From Campylobacter concisus (GTDB lineage Bacteria > Campylobacterota > Campylobacteria > Campylobacterales > Campylobacteraceae): DNA of 64,000 nt. The notes below the pieces were generated by a model. The model was given only the letters and a program-made list of their open reading frames with translations. It searched no databases and was not told the origin of the DNA. The translations under genes and the position numbers were made by a program. The stretch lies in contig NZ_PPAW01000023.1 in assembly GCF_002913225.1 (NCBI RefSeq), forward strand, positions 62,001-126,000, in the 5' to 3' direction. Positions 25,481 to 33,870 of the stretch are shown here, piece after piece. The stretch's first letter is position 1; each line of letters opens with the position of its first letter.

Positions 25481-25773
25481 TTATCGGCTTTTAAAAAACA
25501 CTCGCTTTGGATTAAATTTGCTTTCAAAAATGCCATCTCAAGCAAGTACTTTATTTACATTTATCGCGGCTTTTCAAGGGTTGTGCTACTTTTTAGAGCA
25601 AGAAGCACAAGCACTCAAGGTAACTCTCGCTCGCCATTTTCAAAATAGGGTAGATCAAATTTTAAGTTATATATAAGATAAATGCAAATTTCACAATTTT
25701 TGAAAAGTGTAAAATTTAACTAATTTTCTTACAAATTTTTTTACGCCAAATTTAATGGATAAATTTTGATCAC

Positions 25774-25914
25774 ACAAAAGATAAAATGCAAAACCTAGCC
25801 AAATCTAGCCATTTAAAACTTTTAAACGAGTAGAATAAAGATTTTAAAATATCAATTTGAAAATTATAGTTTTCAATACAAAATATATAAAATATCTTGC
25901 ATTTTACCTTTTGT
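25774..25914. repeat. long-spaced inverted repeat, possible MITE-like relic or structured RNA
   Basis: ACAAAAGATAAAATGCAA at 25774-25791 is complementary at 17 of 18 bases to TTGCATTTTACCTTTTGT at 25897-25914. The interior (about 105 bases) is AT-rich, lacks an ORF, and holds a smaller inverted repeat, TTGAAAA / TTTTCAA near 25857-25876. No clear target duplication flanks it. Confidence 0.45.
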
Positions 25915-26136
25915 CATATTTTGGTATTGCAATTATGGTTGATTTTAAATTTGCTTTTATGCTTGGTGATTTGAGCTTGAAATGGTTAAATTTTCAAAAA
26001 TGGAGCAATAAATTTTAAAATTTGAGTAGAAAATGTTTTTGGTTCAAAAGCAAAACTTGCATTTGAAAATTAAATAAGCAGATATCCTTTGTGCCTATCA
26101 AATCACAATAAATGAATTTGCGTTTTTTTCTAAAAC

Positions 26137-26634
26137 TTATCTTTGATGTTTCTTTGGGTGATCAAAGAACAAAGCTTTTGCACTGCCCTCTTTTAGCTCT
26201 TTAAATTTACACTTAAACTCTATACAAAAAATCCCTGAAGTTGGGATATTATCGATCGATGAGTCGCTTAGATATTCGCAAATTTCAGTTATGCTTGGAT
26301 TGTGCGTGATGATAAAAATTTCATCTAAATTTTTATCCAAATTTCTTACAAACTCTAAAAGATCCTCAAAGCTTATGTCATAAAGCTCGTCTTTTATCTC
26401 TATGGATTTTTCTTTAAATTTTAAAGTTTTAGCGATGATTTTTGCTGTTTGCTCGCATCTTTTAGCACTGCTTGAAAAGATAGCTCCTGGCATCACATCA
26501 TACATTTTTAGCCTGCTAGCCATAAATTTAGCGTCTTCTTTTCCTTTTGGGCTAAGCTCTCTTGAAGCGTCTTTTGCGCCGTCTTTGTTCTCATCGACTG
26601 CTTTTGCGTGCCTTATGAAGTAAATTTTGCTCAT
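26137..26634 (-). CDS. sixA: SixA-type phosphohistidine phosphatase
   Basis: Small histidine-phosphatase-superfamily protein (165 residues), like SixA, which removes phosphate from phosphohistidine on phosphotransfer proteins. The catalytic RHAK motif is at residues 8-11 (His9 nucleophile). The second arginine/acid region is SSAKRCEQTAKI, and the second histidine is in IFIITHNPSI. The ATG at 26634 follows AAAGGAGAGATC and overlaps the TGA of the DUF455 gene (ATGA), so it is translationally coupled and last in a four-gene operon. An upstream frame to 26664 is unlikely. The target in this organism is unknown. Confidence 0.88.
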   Translation of the reverse strand: MSKIYFIRHAKAVDENKDGAKDASRELSPKGKEDAKFMASRLKMYDVMPGAIFSSSAKRCEQTAKIIAKTLKFKEKSIEIKDELYDISFEDLLEFVRNLDKNLDEIFIITHNPSITEICEYLSDSSIDNIPTSGIFCIEFKCKFKELKEGSAKALFFDHPKKHQR

Positions 26635-27443
26635 GATCTCTCCTTTGAGAAATTCTTTATCCAACTAAGTTCTTCCTCGCTAAAACCTGCCTTTAAGCGG
26701 TCTTTTTCGTTGATCTCTCTAATGCTTTTAAATGAATTTGGATATAAATTTAATATGATGTCAAAGTAGCTTTTCTCATTGACACCCTCTTTTTTACAGG
26801 CAAATTTAAACCATTTATCGCCCTTATAAACGTGAGAAACTTCCTCTTTTAAGATGACTTTTAGGCACTCAATAAGCTCCTCATTGCCACCCTCGCCCTC
26901 TAGCCTTTTAATGATGTGAGCGTTTGCGTCAAGGCCGTTTGCCTCCATATATCTTGGTAGCAGTGCCATGCGGCTAGTGAGCTTGTCTGAAGTCTTTTGA
27001 AGTGCGATAAAAAGGCCGTCATGTACGCTTAGCTCGCCGTATCTGCCGCCTTGTTTTGTGAGTAAATTTTCTATCATACAAAAGTGCCTGATCTCATCCT
27101 CAGTCACCTCCAGCCAGTCCTCGTAAAACTCCCTTGGCAGCCCTCTAAACCTATAACAAGCATCAAGCGCGATGTCAATGGCACTAAACTCGATGTGAGC
27201 GACTGAGTGGATGAAATTTAGGTTTTTATCTTTTGGCTTTACCTTTTTGTTTAGCTCTTTCATACTAACGACGTCGCAAAATTTAGCGTAGCATGGGGTA
27301 GTTAGCTCATTTGGCGCAGAAATTTCATCAAAACAAATATCCAAATTTGATCTAAATTTCTCGTAAAACAGCTCAAATTTTAAAAATTTAAGCCCCACAT
27401 CGCCTTCGTTTAAAATGTCCCAGATCTCATCAAAAAATCTCAT
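26631..27443 (-). CDS. DUF455 ferritin-like protein
   Basis: Member of the DUF455 family (270 residues), predicted ferritin-like four-helix bundle with a di-iron or similar metal site. Likely ligands sit in HSVAHIEFSAIDIALDA, EDEIRHFCMIENLL and EEVSHVYKGDKWF, three E/H-containing helices. The function of the family is not established; it is distantly related to MiaE-like diiron proteins. The start overlaps the rhomboid gene by 14 bases and the stop overlaps sixA by four, so all three are probably made from one message. No signal peptide is present, so the protein should be cytoplasmic. Confidence 0.85.
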   Translation of the reverse strand: MRFFDEIWDILNEGDVGLKFLKFELFYEKFRSNLDICFDEISAPNELTTPCYAKFCDVVSMKELNKKVKPKDKNLNFIHSVAHIEFSAIDIALDACYRFRGLPREFYEDWLEVTEDEIRHFCMIENLLTKQGGRYGELSVHDGLFIALQKTSDKLTSRMALLPRYMEANGLDANAHIIKRLEGEGGNEELIECLKVILKEEVSHVYKGDKWFKFACKKEGVNEKSYFDIILNLYPNSFKSIREINEKDRLKAGFSEEELSWIKNFSKERS

Positions 27444-28005
27444 CTGCTCTCTTTAAGTAAAATTTAGCATACAAACAGCCGACAGTCCAGCCTATAAAGT
27501 GCGCGTACCATGCGACATTTATGCCCATAAATAGCGGCAAAAAGCTCATGGCTATCAGGGTGGCAAAGTATCCAAACCACGCCTTTTTATCCGAGTAAAG
27601 TAACGAGGTCGCCAGCATGCCAAAGAGCATAGACAAAGCGCCGCTTGCACCGACTAAATTTATAAATTTCTCATTTTCAAATGCAAAATATATATAAATA
27701 AAGCTTAAAATTTGCGTCAAAACGCCACCAACGATATAAAAAATGATAAATTTTTTCGTACCAAGATATAGCTCGCTCACCGTGCCAACTTGATATAAAA
27801 AGAGCATATTCATGAGCAAGTGACCTGCGCCTGCGTGTATAAAGATAGATGTGAGAGGCTGAAATAGATAGAATTTTTCTAAAAAATAGATATTTAAGCC
27901 AAGCGCGAGCCATAACTCACGCGAGTGCAGAAAGGTGATACCAAAAAATGCAGCTAAATTTAAAAGGATAAGTGCAAATGTAGCTGGGCTACTTAGCTTT
28001 GCCAT
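27430..28005 (-). CDS. rhomboid family intramembrane serine protease
   Basis: Rhomboid protease (191 residues) with about six membrane helices. The catalytic serine is in GASGA (Ser121) and the catalytic histidine is His169 in WYAHFIGW. The oxyanion/L1 region shows FIHAGAGHLLMNMLFL, with the conserved H-x-x-M-N. I chose ATG 28005 because the longer frame would need a TTG well inside the preceding gene; the start then overlaps the NlpC/P60 gene by 17 bases. The natural substrate cannot be predicted from sequence. Confidence 0.92.
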   Translation of the reverse strand: MAKLSSPATFALILLNLAAFFGITFLHSRELWLALGLNIYFLEKFYLFQPLTSIFIHAGAGHLLMNMLFLYQVGTVSELYLGTKKFIIFYIVGGVLTQILSFIYIYFAFENEKFINLVGASGALSMLFGMLATSLLYSDKKAWFGYFATLIAMSFLPLFMGINVAWYAHFIGWTVGCLYAKFYLKRADEIF

Positions 28006-28669
28006 ATCCAGCAAATCTATTTGCCGCAAGGCAGCTAGCGTTTGAGCATCTTACGACGTAGCTGTTTATCTCTTTGTCGCCCTTTAGATGCGTGTTTTTT
28101 TGTTTTAAATTCATATAGCTGTGGATGATCCTGCCACCAGAGTTGTGGATAAATTTCACCGTCTCGTCTGGGAGTATAGCTGTTACGATGCCGACGTGAG
28201 TGACGTTTTTCTTGTCTTTATTTTTTTGTATGCCTTTACCAAGGGTGTTTGAAAAGAAGATAAGATCGCCTTTTTTTGGATTTTTATGAGTAATTAAATT
28301 TTGGCTTTCATAGAAGTTGTAGATGGCTTTTGACTTTCTGCCACCCTTGCTGTAGTAGTTATTGATGGTTTTTTCATCAAAATACATATTTTTATATTTT
28401 GCATTTACGATAGAGACAAAACCTGAGCAGTCGCCCCCTGCTCTAGTGTTTAAGTATTTTTTAAAAAATGAACCAAATTCTTTATCTGCTCTGCCGTCAT
28501 CTTCGTCTAAAAGCTCACTTGAAGTTTGCCTGCTAAAGTCTTCGTTTATAGAGGTAGTTTGATTATAGTCATTTTGTGGGATTTTAGGCTCATTTGAGGT
28601 GAAAGAACAACCTGTAAAAAGCGCAATGCAGAGTGCAAAAAATATTCTTTTATTTATTAAACTTAACAT
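27989..28669 (-). CDS. NlpC/P60-like lipoprotein (cell-wall peptidase)
   Basis: Probable cell-wall endopeptidase of the NlpC/P60 papain-like fold (226 residues). Signal peptide with lipobox ALFTGC, lipidated Cys21. After a low-complexity linker (roughly 25-60) comes the catalytic core: Cys81 in GGDCSGFV, His158 in NVTHVGIV and His175 in FIHNSGGR. The segment PKKGDLIFF is also typical. I chose ATG 28669, eight bases after TTTTGGA; a TTG four codons upstream is possible. It is first in the operon with the rhomboid, DUF455 and sixA genes. The outer or inner membrane location depends on the residue after Cys (Ser here, permissive for outer membrane). Confidence 0.87.
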   Translation of the reverse strand: MLSLINKRIFFALCIALFTGCSFTSNEPKIPQNDYNQTTSINEDFSRQTSSELLDEDDGRADKEFGSFFKKYLNTRAGGDCSGFVSIVNAKYKNMYFDEKTINNYYSKGGRKSKAIYNFYESQNLITHKNPKKGDLIFFSNTLGKGIQKNKDKKNVTHVGIVTAILPDETVKFIHNSGGRIIHSYMNLKQKNTHLKGDKEINSYVVRCSNASCLAANRFAGYGKAK

Positions 28670-28767
28670 ATTTTTATCCAAAATAATTAATTTTCGTAAT
28701 TTTAACTCTTAAATGTAAATAAAGCGAAAATAGCGCCCTGTTTTCTTTACTCTAAGTTTAAAAACAA

Positions 28768-28773
28768 TATAAT
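28768..28773 (+). promoter_or_regulatory. murA promoter -10 box
   Basis: TATAAT at 28768-28773, preceded by AT-rich DNA and no clear -35. It would start transcription near 28780, about 28 bases before the murA ATG, leaving room for the TTAAGGC ribosome site. Confidence 0.5.
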
Positions 28774-28807
28774 CGGCAAAAAATATATTTTCTTAAGGCA
28801 AAAAATA

Positions 28808-30076
28808 ATGATGCACTATCTAAAAATAGAAGGCAATGCCAAATTAAGCGGCGAAGTAAAGATCAGCGGAGCCAAAAATGCCGCCCTACCTATCATCGCC
28901 CTAACCCTACTTGCTAAAAATAAGATAAATTTAACAAATATCCCAAATGTCGCTGACATAAAGACGCTTTGTCAGTTGCTAGTTAATCTTGGCGCAAAGT
29001 GCGAATTTAAAGATGAAAACTCACTAAGTATCGACACGAGCAGTGTAAATTCGACCACGGCGAACTACGACATCGTTAGAAAGATGCGTGCTTCTATCTT
29101 GACGCTGGGTCCGCTTCTAGCGCGCTTTGGACACTGCGAAGTGAGCCTGCCTGGTGGCTGCGCGATCGGACAAAGGCCAATAGATCTGCATCTAAGCGCA
29201 CTTGAGAAAATGGGCGCAAATATCGAGATAAAGCAAGGCTACGTTGTCGCAACCGCACCAAATGGCCTAAAAGGCGCAAAGATAGTTTTTGATAAGATCA
29301 CCGTAACTGGCAGCGAAAACATCATCATGGCAGCGGCCCTAGCGCACGGCACGACAGAGCTTTTTAACGTCGCACTTGAGCCTGAAGTGGTGCAAATTTG
29401 TGAAATTTTGGCAAAAAGTGGCGTAAAGATAGAAGGCATCGGCACGAGCGAGCTAAAGATCACTGGTAGCGGTCAAAAGCTACTTGAAATTTGCGATATC
29501 GAGGTCATCCCAGATAGGATCGAGGCTGGCACATACCTTTGCGCTGGAGCTATCACAAATAGCAAAATTTCAGTCACAAGGGCGAATGCTGCGCACATGA
29601 CAGCCATTTTAAATAAATTTGAAGAGATGGGCTTTGGTATTGAAGTGGATGGCGATAAGATCACGATTTTGCCGACAAATGAGATAAAACCAGTCGAGAT
29701 AAGAACGACTGAATATCCTGGCTTTCCGACCGATATGCAGGCTCAGTTTATGGCGCTTTGTCTAGCAGCAAATGGCGTTAGCACGATAGATGAGAGGCTT
29801 TTTGAAAACCGCTTTATGCACGTTAGTGAGCTAGCTAGGATGGGCGCAGATATCCGCCTAAATGGCCATATCGCAAGCGTTTATGCCCCTGCAAATTTAA
29901 ACGCAGCTGATGTTATGGCGACTGACCTTAGAGCGAGCTCAGCGCTGATACTAGCTGCTCTTATCGCAAATGGCGAGAGCTTGGTGCATAGAATTTATCA
30001 CCTTGATAGAGGCTACGAGAGGCTTGAGGAGAAATTTAAAAGCCTTGGGGCAAAAATAGTTAGGCTTGAGGAGTAA
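28808..30076 (+). CDS. murA: UDP-N-acetylglucosamine 1-carboxyvinyltransferase
   Basis: First committed enzyme of peptidoglycan synthesis, transferring enolpyruvate from PEP to UDP-GlcNAc; the target of fosfomycin. The catalytic cysteine is present (Cys118 in [15 protein letters not shown]), so the enzyme should be fosfomycin-sensitive in principle. Other family blocks are [31 protein letters not shown] and [17 protein letters not shown]. It is 422 residues long, as usual. Two adjacent ATG codons (28808 and 28811) are possible starts. moeA follows after two bases, so they are co-transcribed. Confidence 0.97.
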   Translation: MMHYLKIEGNAKLSGEVKISGAKNAALPIIALTLLAKNKINLTNIPNVADIKTLCQLLVNLGAKCEFKDENSLSIDTSSVNSTTANYDIVRKMRASILTLGPLLARFGHCEVSLPGGCAIGQRPIDLHLSALEKMGANIEIKQGYVVATAPNGLKGAKIVFDKITVTGSENIIMAAALAHGTTELFNVALEPEVVQICEILAKSGVKIEGIGTSELKITGSGQKLLEICDIEVIPDRIEAGTYLCAGAITNSKISVTRANAAHMTAILNKFEEMGFGIEVDGDKITILPTNEIKPVEIRTTEYPGFPTDMQAQFMALCLAANGVSTIDERLFENRFMHVSELARMGADIRLNGHIASVYAPANLNAADVMATDLRASSALILAALIANGESLVHRIYHLDRGYERLEEKFKSLGAKIVRLEE

Positions 30077-30078
30077 AA

Positions 30079-31239
30079 ATGCTAGTAAATGACGCACTTG
30101 AGGCTTTAAGGGCTAAATTTAGACCAAAAAATGAGAGTGAAATTTTACCTCTTAGCGAGGCTCTTGGCAAAACCTTAGCAAATGACGTGATAGCTGTTAA
30201 AGACCTGCCCTGCTTTGATAACTCAGCGCTTGATGGTTTTGCGGTTAAATTTGATGAGAAAGATGAGCCTTATAAGATCATCGCATGTGCCTTTGCGGGC
30301 GATAAAGAGCAGCTAAGTATCGGCAAAAACGAGTGTGTGAAGATAATGACAGGCGCTAAGATGCCAAAGGGCTCTGATACGGTCATGAGATTTGAAGATT
30401 GCGTCGTTGAGGGCGAGTTTGTAAAAGCGCCAGCTAAGCTTAAAAAAGGCGAGGCTTACCGCTTTAAGGGCGAAGAGACAAAGGTTGGTGAAATTTTACT
30501 AAAAAGTGGCGAAATTTTAGACACAAGAAGCGTGATGATGTTAGCAGCTCAGGGCATAAGCTTTATAGAAGTTAAAAAGCAACCTAGTGTTGGAATTTAC
30601 TCAAGCGGAAATGAGATCATCGAGCCTTGGCAAAGAGCGAGCGAGGATGAAATTTACAACGCAAATGCCTTTGGCATAGCTGCACTTCTTAGCTCAATCG
30701 GTCAAAAAAGCTCATATCTTGGCATTATAAAAGATGAGCTTAGCGCCGTAAAAGAGGCATTTTTAAACGCTACAAACTACGACATCGTTATCTGCTCTGG
30801 CGGAGCGAGCGCTGGCGAGGCTGACTTTATGAAGATAGCCTTAAGCGAGCTTGGATACGATGAAATTTACTCACACCTTGACATAAGACCTGGCAGACCT
30901 TGTAAGGCTTACGAAAAAGACGGCAGACTTGTTTTTATCTTGCCTGGCAACCCTATGGCTGCTTATCTTTGCACGATGATGCTTGTTTTGCCACTTCTAA
31001 AAAACGAGTGCTTTGTGACGCAAAAAGCTATAAATAGCGAAAATTTAAAGGTAAAATCGGGCAGAGCAAATGCTGTTTTTGGCAATATAACTGATGGTAA
31101 ATTTATAGCAACTGATGGCGGAAAATATGGCTCAGGCATGATAAATCATATATTAAAGAGCGATTTTGTGCTGATAACTAGCCCTGATCAAAGTGAAATT
31201 TCACAAAATAGTGAAATTTTAGTCATAAAACTTCCATAA
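30079..31239 (+). CDS. moeA: molybdopterin molybdenumtransferase
   Basis: Inserts molybdate into adenylylated molybdopterin during Moco synthesis (386 residues). MoeA motifs seen are LPCFDNSALDGFAV near the N-terminus, KIMTGAKMPKGSDTVMRFED, YSSGNEI, ICSGGASAGEADF and RPGRPCKAYEKDGRLVFILPGNPMAA. The last two belong to the MoaB/Mog-like domain binding molybdopterin. The partner enzyme mogA is also in this window, at 42425-42964 on the other strand. It starts two bases after murA; the tRNA-Gly promoter begins four bases after its stop. Confidence 0.96.
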   Translation: MLVNDALEALRAKFRPKNESEILPLSEALGKTLANDVIAVKDLPCFDNSALDGFAVKFDEKDEPYKIIACAFAGDKEQLSIGKNECVKIMTGAKMPKGSDTVMRFEDCVVEGEFVKAPAKLKKGEAYRFKGEETKVGEILLKSGEILDTRSVMMLAAQGISFIEVKKQPSVGIYSSGNEIIEPWQRASEDEIYNANAFGIAALLSSIGQKSSYLGIIKDELSAVKEAFLNATNYDIVICSGGASAGEADFMKIALSELGYDEIYSHLDIRPGRPCKAYEKDGRLVFILPGNPMAAYLCTMMLVLPLLKNECFVTQKAINSENLKVKSGRANAVFGNITDGKFIATDGGKYGSGMINHILKSDFVLITSPDQSEISQNSEILVIKLP

Positions 31240-31242
31240 TCC

Positions 31243-31271
31243 TTGACAAATGAAAAACAATCTGATAAAAT
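31243..31271 (+). promoter_or_regulatory. consensus sigma-70 promoter of tRNA-Gly
   Basis: TTGACA (31243-31248), a 17-base spacer and TAAAAT (31266-31271), near-perfect consensus. The -35 box is notable because most Campylobacter promoters lack one. It predicts a transcript start near 31278, 12 bases before the tRNA, so transcription from it begins after the ATG at 31250. Confidence 0.8.
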
Positions 31272-31289
31272 GCGGACTTCATTTTGATT

Positions 31290-31364
31290 GCGGGAATAGC
31301 TCAGGGGTAGAGCACAACCTTGCCAAGGTTGGGGTCGCGAGTTCGAATCTCGTTTCCCGCTCCA
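31290..31364 (+). tRNA. tRNA-Gly (GCC)
   Basis: A 75-base gene with the CCA end encoded. Acceptor stem GCGGGAA / TTCCCGC, D-arm AGCTCAGGGGTAGAGC, anticodon stem CAACC / GGTTG around loop TTGCCAA (anticodon GCC at 31322-31324), and T-loop GTTCGAATC. All stems pair. It has its own strong promoter and is immediately followed by the flgA reading frame, with no spacer. Confidence 0.97.
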
Positions 31365-32236
31365 TCTTTTTTATATTCATTCTTTTATTTTCCACAAAAC
31401 TTTTTGCAAATGAAGTCAGCATCTATCCGATGTATTGTGTCGTAAATGATCAAATTTCACTCAGTACTTTTGGCTTTGAAGGCGAAGATAATGAAATTTT
31501 AAACTTAGAGGGTAAAAGAGCAGCCAAGATAGATAGCAAAAAACTCTATGAAATTCTAACAGCAAATTTTAAAACATATAATGACAAAAGCGGCGGTAGC
31601 GTGGCTTTTGTGAAAAACTGCTCTATCATGGATGAAATTCAGATGCAATTTCTAAGAGAGATCAGCAACGAGTATCCAGGCATCAGTGTGAGCGATCTTA
31701 GCATCAGCCCGCAAAACAAACTCCCTGCAAATTTTAAAGACTTAGTCTTTAAAAATATCTTTTTAAACGATCAAAATAGCCAAAAAGGCGTTTTTAGAGC
31801 CTCATTTGAGGATGTTGATCTAAGCTTAAAGAGCCTTTATTTTAAATTTAGCTTTAACGCCAAAATGCCAGTTTTTATCGCTATAAATTCAATGAACACA
31901 AACCACATTTTAAGCCTGCTTGATTACCAACCAACGATGATTGAGTTTAGCAAATGGCCACGTGACGCGCTTTTTGGACTTAGTGCCTCAACACTTGTTA
32001 CAAAAGTACAGATAAGAAGCGGAGAAATTTTAACCAAACGCCAGTTTAACGCCATAAGTTTAGTCAAAAAAGGTCAAATGCTAAATGCAGTCTTAAGCGA
32101 GGGTGGTGTCAAGATAATCGCTGAAGTAAAAGCGCTTGAAGATGGAAATTTAGGCGATATGATAAAGATAAGAACAAGAGAAAATAAAATTTTACAGGCC
32201 ACAGTTTCAGGCAAAGATGAGGCGATTATCAGATGA
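31364..32236 (+). CDS. flgA: flagellar basal body P-ring formation chaperone FlgA
   Basis: Periplasmic chaperone for assembly of the flagellar P-ring. The C-terminal third has the SAF domain pattern (VQIRSGEILTKRQF, KKGQMLNAVLSEGGVKI, GDMIKIRTRENKILQATVSG), as in FlgA. A signal peptide reads directly after the tRNA: IFFIFILLFSTKLFA before NEVS. There is no ATG, GTG or TTG between the tRNA end and that signal; the only candidates are ATC 31364, ATA 31373 and ATT 31379, or ATG 31250, which would run through the whole tRNA. ATG 31430 would remove the signal. The start given here is therefore provisional. The stop overlaps ubiX by four bases. Confidence 0.8.
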   Translation: MFFIFILLFSTKLFANEVSIYPMYCVVNDQISLSTFGFEGEDNEILNLEGKRAAKIDSKKLYEILTANFKTYNDKSGGSVAFVKNCSIMDEIQMQFLREISNEYPGISVSDLSISPQNKLPANFKDLVFKNIFLNDQNSQKGVFRASFEDVDLSLKSLYFKFSFNAKMPVFIAINSMNTNHILSLLDYQPTMIEFSKWPRDALFGLSASTLVTKVQIRSGEILTKRQFNAISLVKKGQMLNAVLSEGGVKIIAEVKALEDGNLGDMIKIRTRENKILQATVSGKDEAIIR

Positions 32237-32784
32237 AAAAAGTAGTTTTTGCAGCCACCGGAGCAAGTGGAGCTGGGCTTTTTCTAAAGCTAATAAATGC
32301 CGCCAAAGATAGCTGTGAGGCGCACGTCATAGTTAGTAAAAACGCCATGAAAGTTTTGGAGGCTGAAGAAAATTTGAGGCTAAATTTAAATAATCTTGGC
32401 GTGAAAATTTATGATGATTTGGATCTTAGCGCTGGTCCAGCATCTGGCTCATTTGGCACGGATGCTATAATCATAGCGCCCTGCTCTACCAACACTCTAG
32501 CAAAGGTTGCAAATGGCATAAGCGACACGCTCATCACAAGGGCTGCAAGCGTCGCGCTAAAAGAGAGGCAAACCCTAGTTTTGGGCGTTAGAGAGATGCC
32601 GTTTTCTGCGATCGTACTTTCTCAGATGCAGCTACTCTCATCTCTTGGAGCTACCATCGCTCCGCCAGTTTTAGGCTACTACGCAGGCATAAAGAGCCTT
32701 CATGATATGGAAAATTTCATCATCGGCAAGTGGCTTGATGCCTTAAAAATCCAAAATAATCTTTACAAAAGGTGGCAAATTTGA
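32233..32784 (+). CDS. ubiX: flavin prenyltransferase UbiX
   Basis: Makes the prenylated FMN cofactor used by UbiD-type decarboxylases, for quinone synthesis. 183 residues, with the N-terminal flavin-binding block FAATGASGAGLFLKL, the mid-motif IIAPCSTNTLAKVANGISD, the VLGVREMPFSAIVLSQMQ arginine-glutamate region and the C-terminal PPVLGYYAGIKSLHDMENFI, all typical of UbiX. It overlaps flgA by four bases (ATGA) and coaD by a few, so flgA-ubiX-coaD-tmk reads as one run. Confidence 0.95.
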   Translation: MKKVVFAATGASGAGLFLKLINAAKDSCEAHVIVSKNAMKVLEAEENLRLNLNNLGVKIYDDLDLSAGPASGSFGTDAIIIAPCSTNTLAKVANGISDTLITRAASVALKERQTLVLGVREMPFSAIVLSQMQLLSSLGATIAPPVLGYYAGIKSLHDMENFIIGKWLDALKIQNNLYKRWQI

Positions 32785-33251
32785 AAAAATCTTGCATCTA
32801 TCCAGGGACCTTTGACCCCATCACAAACGGCCATTTAGACGTCATCATAAGGGCTACAAAAATTTTTGACAAAGTAATAGTCGCAGTCGCAAAAAGTGAT
32901 AGCAAACAGCCGATGTTCGCACACAAAAAGCGCATAGAGATGGCAAAAGAGGCAGTCTGTGAGCTAAAAAACGTAAGCGTGCTTGGCTTTGATAACTTGT
33001 TGGTTGATTTTGCTAAGTCGCACGGCATAAACACTGTCATCAGGGGGCTTCGCGCTGTTAGCGACTTTGAATACGAGCTACAAATCGGCTACGCAAACGC
33101 TGCGCTTTGGGACGAATTTGAGACAGTTTATCTTATGCCAAGCTTAAATAACGCTTTCATTTCAAGCTCGATCGTCCGCTCAGTCTTGCGCCACGACGGT
33201 GACGTGAGCAACCTAGTGCCAGCAAAAATTCTTAAAAATTTAAAGGCGTAA
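32781..33251 (+). CDS. coaD: phosphopantetheine adenylyltransferase
   Basis: Penultimate step of coenzyme A synthesis. The nucleotidyltransferase motif is YPGTFDPITNGHLDVI, with the TNGH form of HxGH at residues 15-18. RGLRAVSDFEYELQIGYAN and SSSIVRSVLRHDGDVSNLVP are further CoaD blocks. I chose TTG 32781, which overlaps the ubiX stop and has AAAGGTGG seven bases ahead; GTG 32772 is possible but sits inside that ribosome site. The product is 156 residues, the usual size. Confidence 0.95.
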   Translation: MKKSCIYPGTFDPITNGHLDVIIRATKIFDKVIVAVAKSDSKQPMFAHKKRIEMAKEAVCELKNVSVLGFDNLLVDFAKSHGINTVIRGLRAVSDFEYELQIGYANAALWDEFETVYLMPSLNNAFISSSIVRSVLRHDGDVSNLVPAKILKNLKA

Positions 33252-33252
33252 A

Positions 33253-33840
33253 ATGTATGTTTTGTTTGAAGGCATTGACGGCGTTGGCAAGAGCACGCAG
33301 ATAGAAATTTTAGCCTCTAAATTTAGTGATGTCATCGTCACAAAAGAGCCAGGCGGCACGCAGCTTGGTGAAAATTTACGTGAAATTTTACTAAGCTCAA
33401 ACATAAAAATAGGCAAAAGGACTGAAATTTTACTCTTTTTAGCTGACAGGGCTGAGCATTTTGAAAAGCTGGTTGCTCCAAATTTAGGTAGGCTCATTTT
33501 AAGCGACAGAGGCTTTATCTCGGGCATCGCCTACGCTTTAGCAAATGATGAAAACTTAGATGAAAACGTGCTTTTAGAGCTTAATAAATTTGCACTAAAT
33601 GATAAATTTGCAGATAAGATCATCTTTTTTGAAGCAAGCTCTGAGCTTATAAGCTCGCGTCTAAAAAATAGAGGCACTAGCGATAAGATCGAGGCTCGAG
33701 GGTTAGAGTATCTTTTAAAAGTGCAAAGCCTGATGAAGCAAATTCTTATCAAAAATGGCTTTGAAACGCTTTTTATAGACGCGTCTAAAAGCATAGAGCT
33801 AATTTCAAAAGAGATAGAAAATTTTATAAATTTTAAGTAA
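33253..33840 (+). CDS. tmk: thymidylate kinase
   Basis: Phosphorylates dTMP to dTDP (195 residues). P-loop FEGIDGVGKST at residues 5-15, the DR(Y/G) motif in LILSDRGFISGIAYAL, and the LID region SSRLKNRGTSDKIEARGLEYL. The early TKEPGGTQLGENLREILL segment is characteristic of Tmk. It begins one base after the coaD stop. hisS follows after 30 bases with its own ribosome site. Confidence 0.95.
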   Translation: MYVLFEGIDGVGKSTQIEILASKFSDVIVTKEPGGTQLGENLREILLSSNIKIGKRTEILLFLADRAEHFEKLVAPNLGRLILSDRGFISGIAYALANDENLDENVLLELNKFALNDKFADKIIFFEASSELISSRLKNRGTSDKIEARGLEYLLKVQSLMKQILIKNGFETLFIDASKSIELISKEIENFINFK

Positions 33841-33870
33841 AATCACAAAAAAATAAAAAAGGATAATGCG

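Larger units (their letters stand above)
25207..26136. other. 930-base AT-rich intergenic region with degenerate repeats, no convincing gene
   Basis: No frame here has a ribosome site and recognisable protein sequence. The left third holds imperfect direct repeats of the form AAATTTA-RC-RC-(N)AAGATAA at 25275, 25306, 25399 and about 25457, and a second pair built on CACGCACT...TTTTTAG at about 25209 and 25443. The middle holds a 141-base inverted-repeat element (25774-25914). The right third is plain AT-rich DNA with runs of A and T. A frame at 25422-25676 ends in protein-like sequence (AAFQGLCYFLEQEAQALK) and could be the relic of a lost gene. Confidence 0.6.

Noticed and set aside
25422-25676. 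Open frame of 84 codons from a TTG in the AT-rich gap
   Set aside because: No ribosome site, surrounded by repeats, no recognised family. Its C-terminal part looks protein-like, so it may be a relic, but it is not called as a gene.
31250-31363. FlgA start at ATG 31250
   Set aside because: It would translate through the tRNA and its -10 box, giving a 38-residue extension with no signal-peptide sense; kept only as an alternative.
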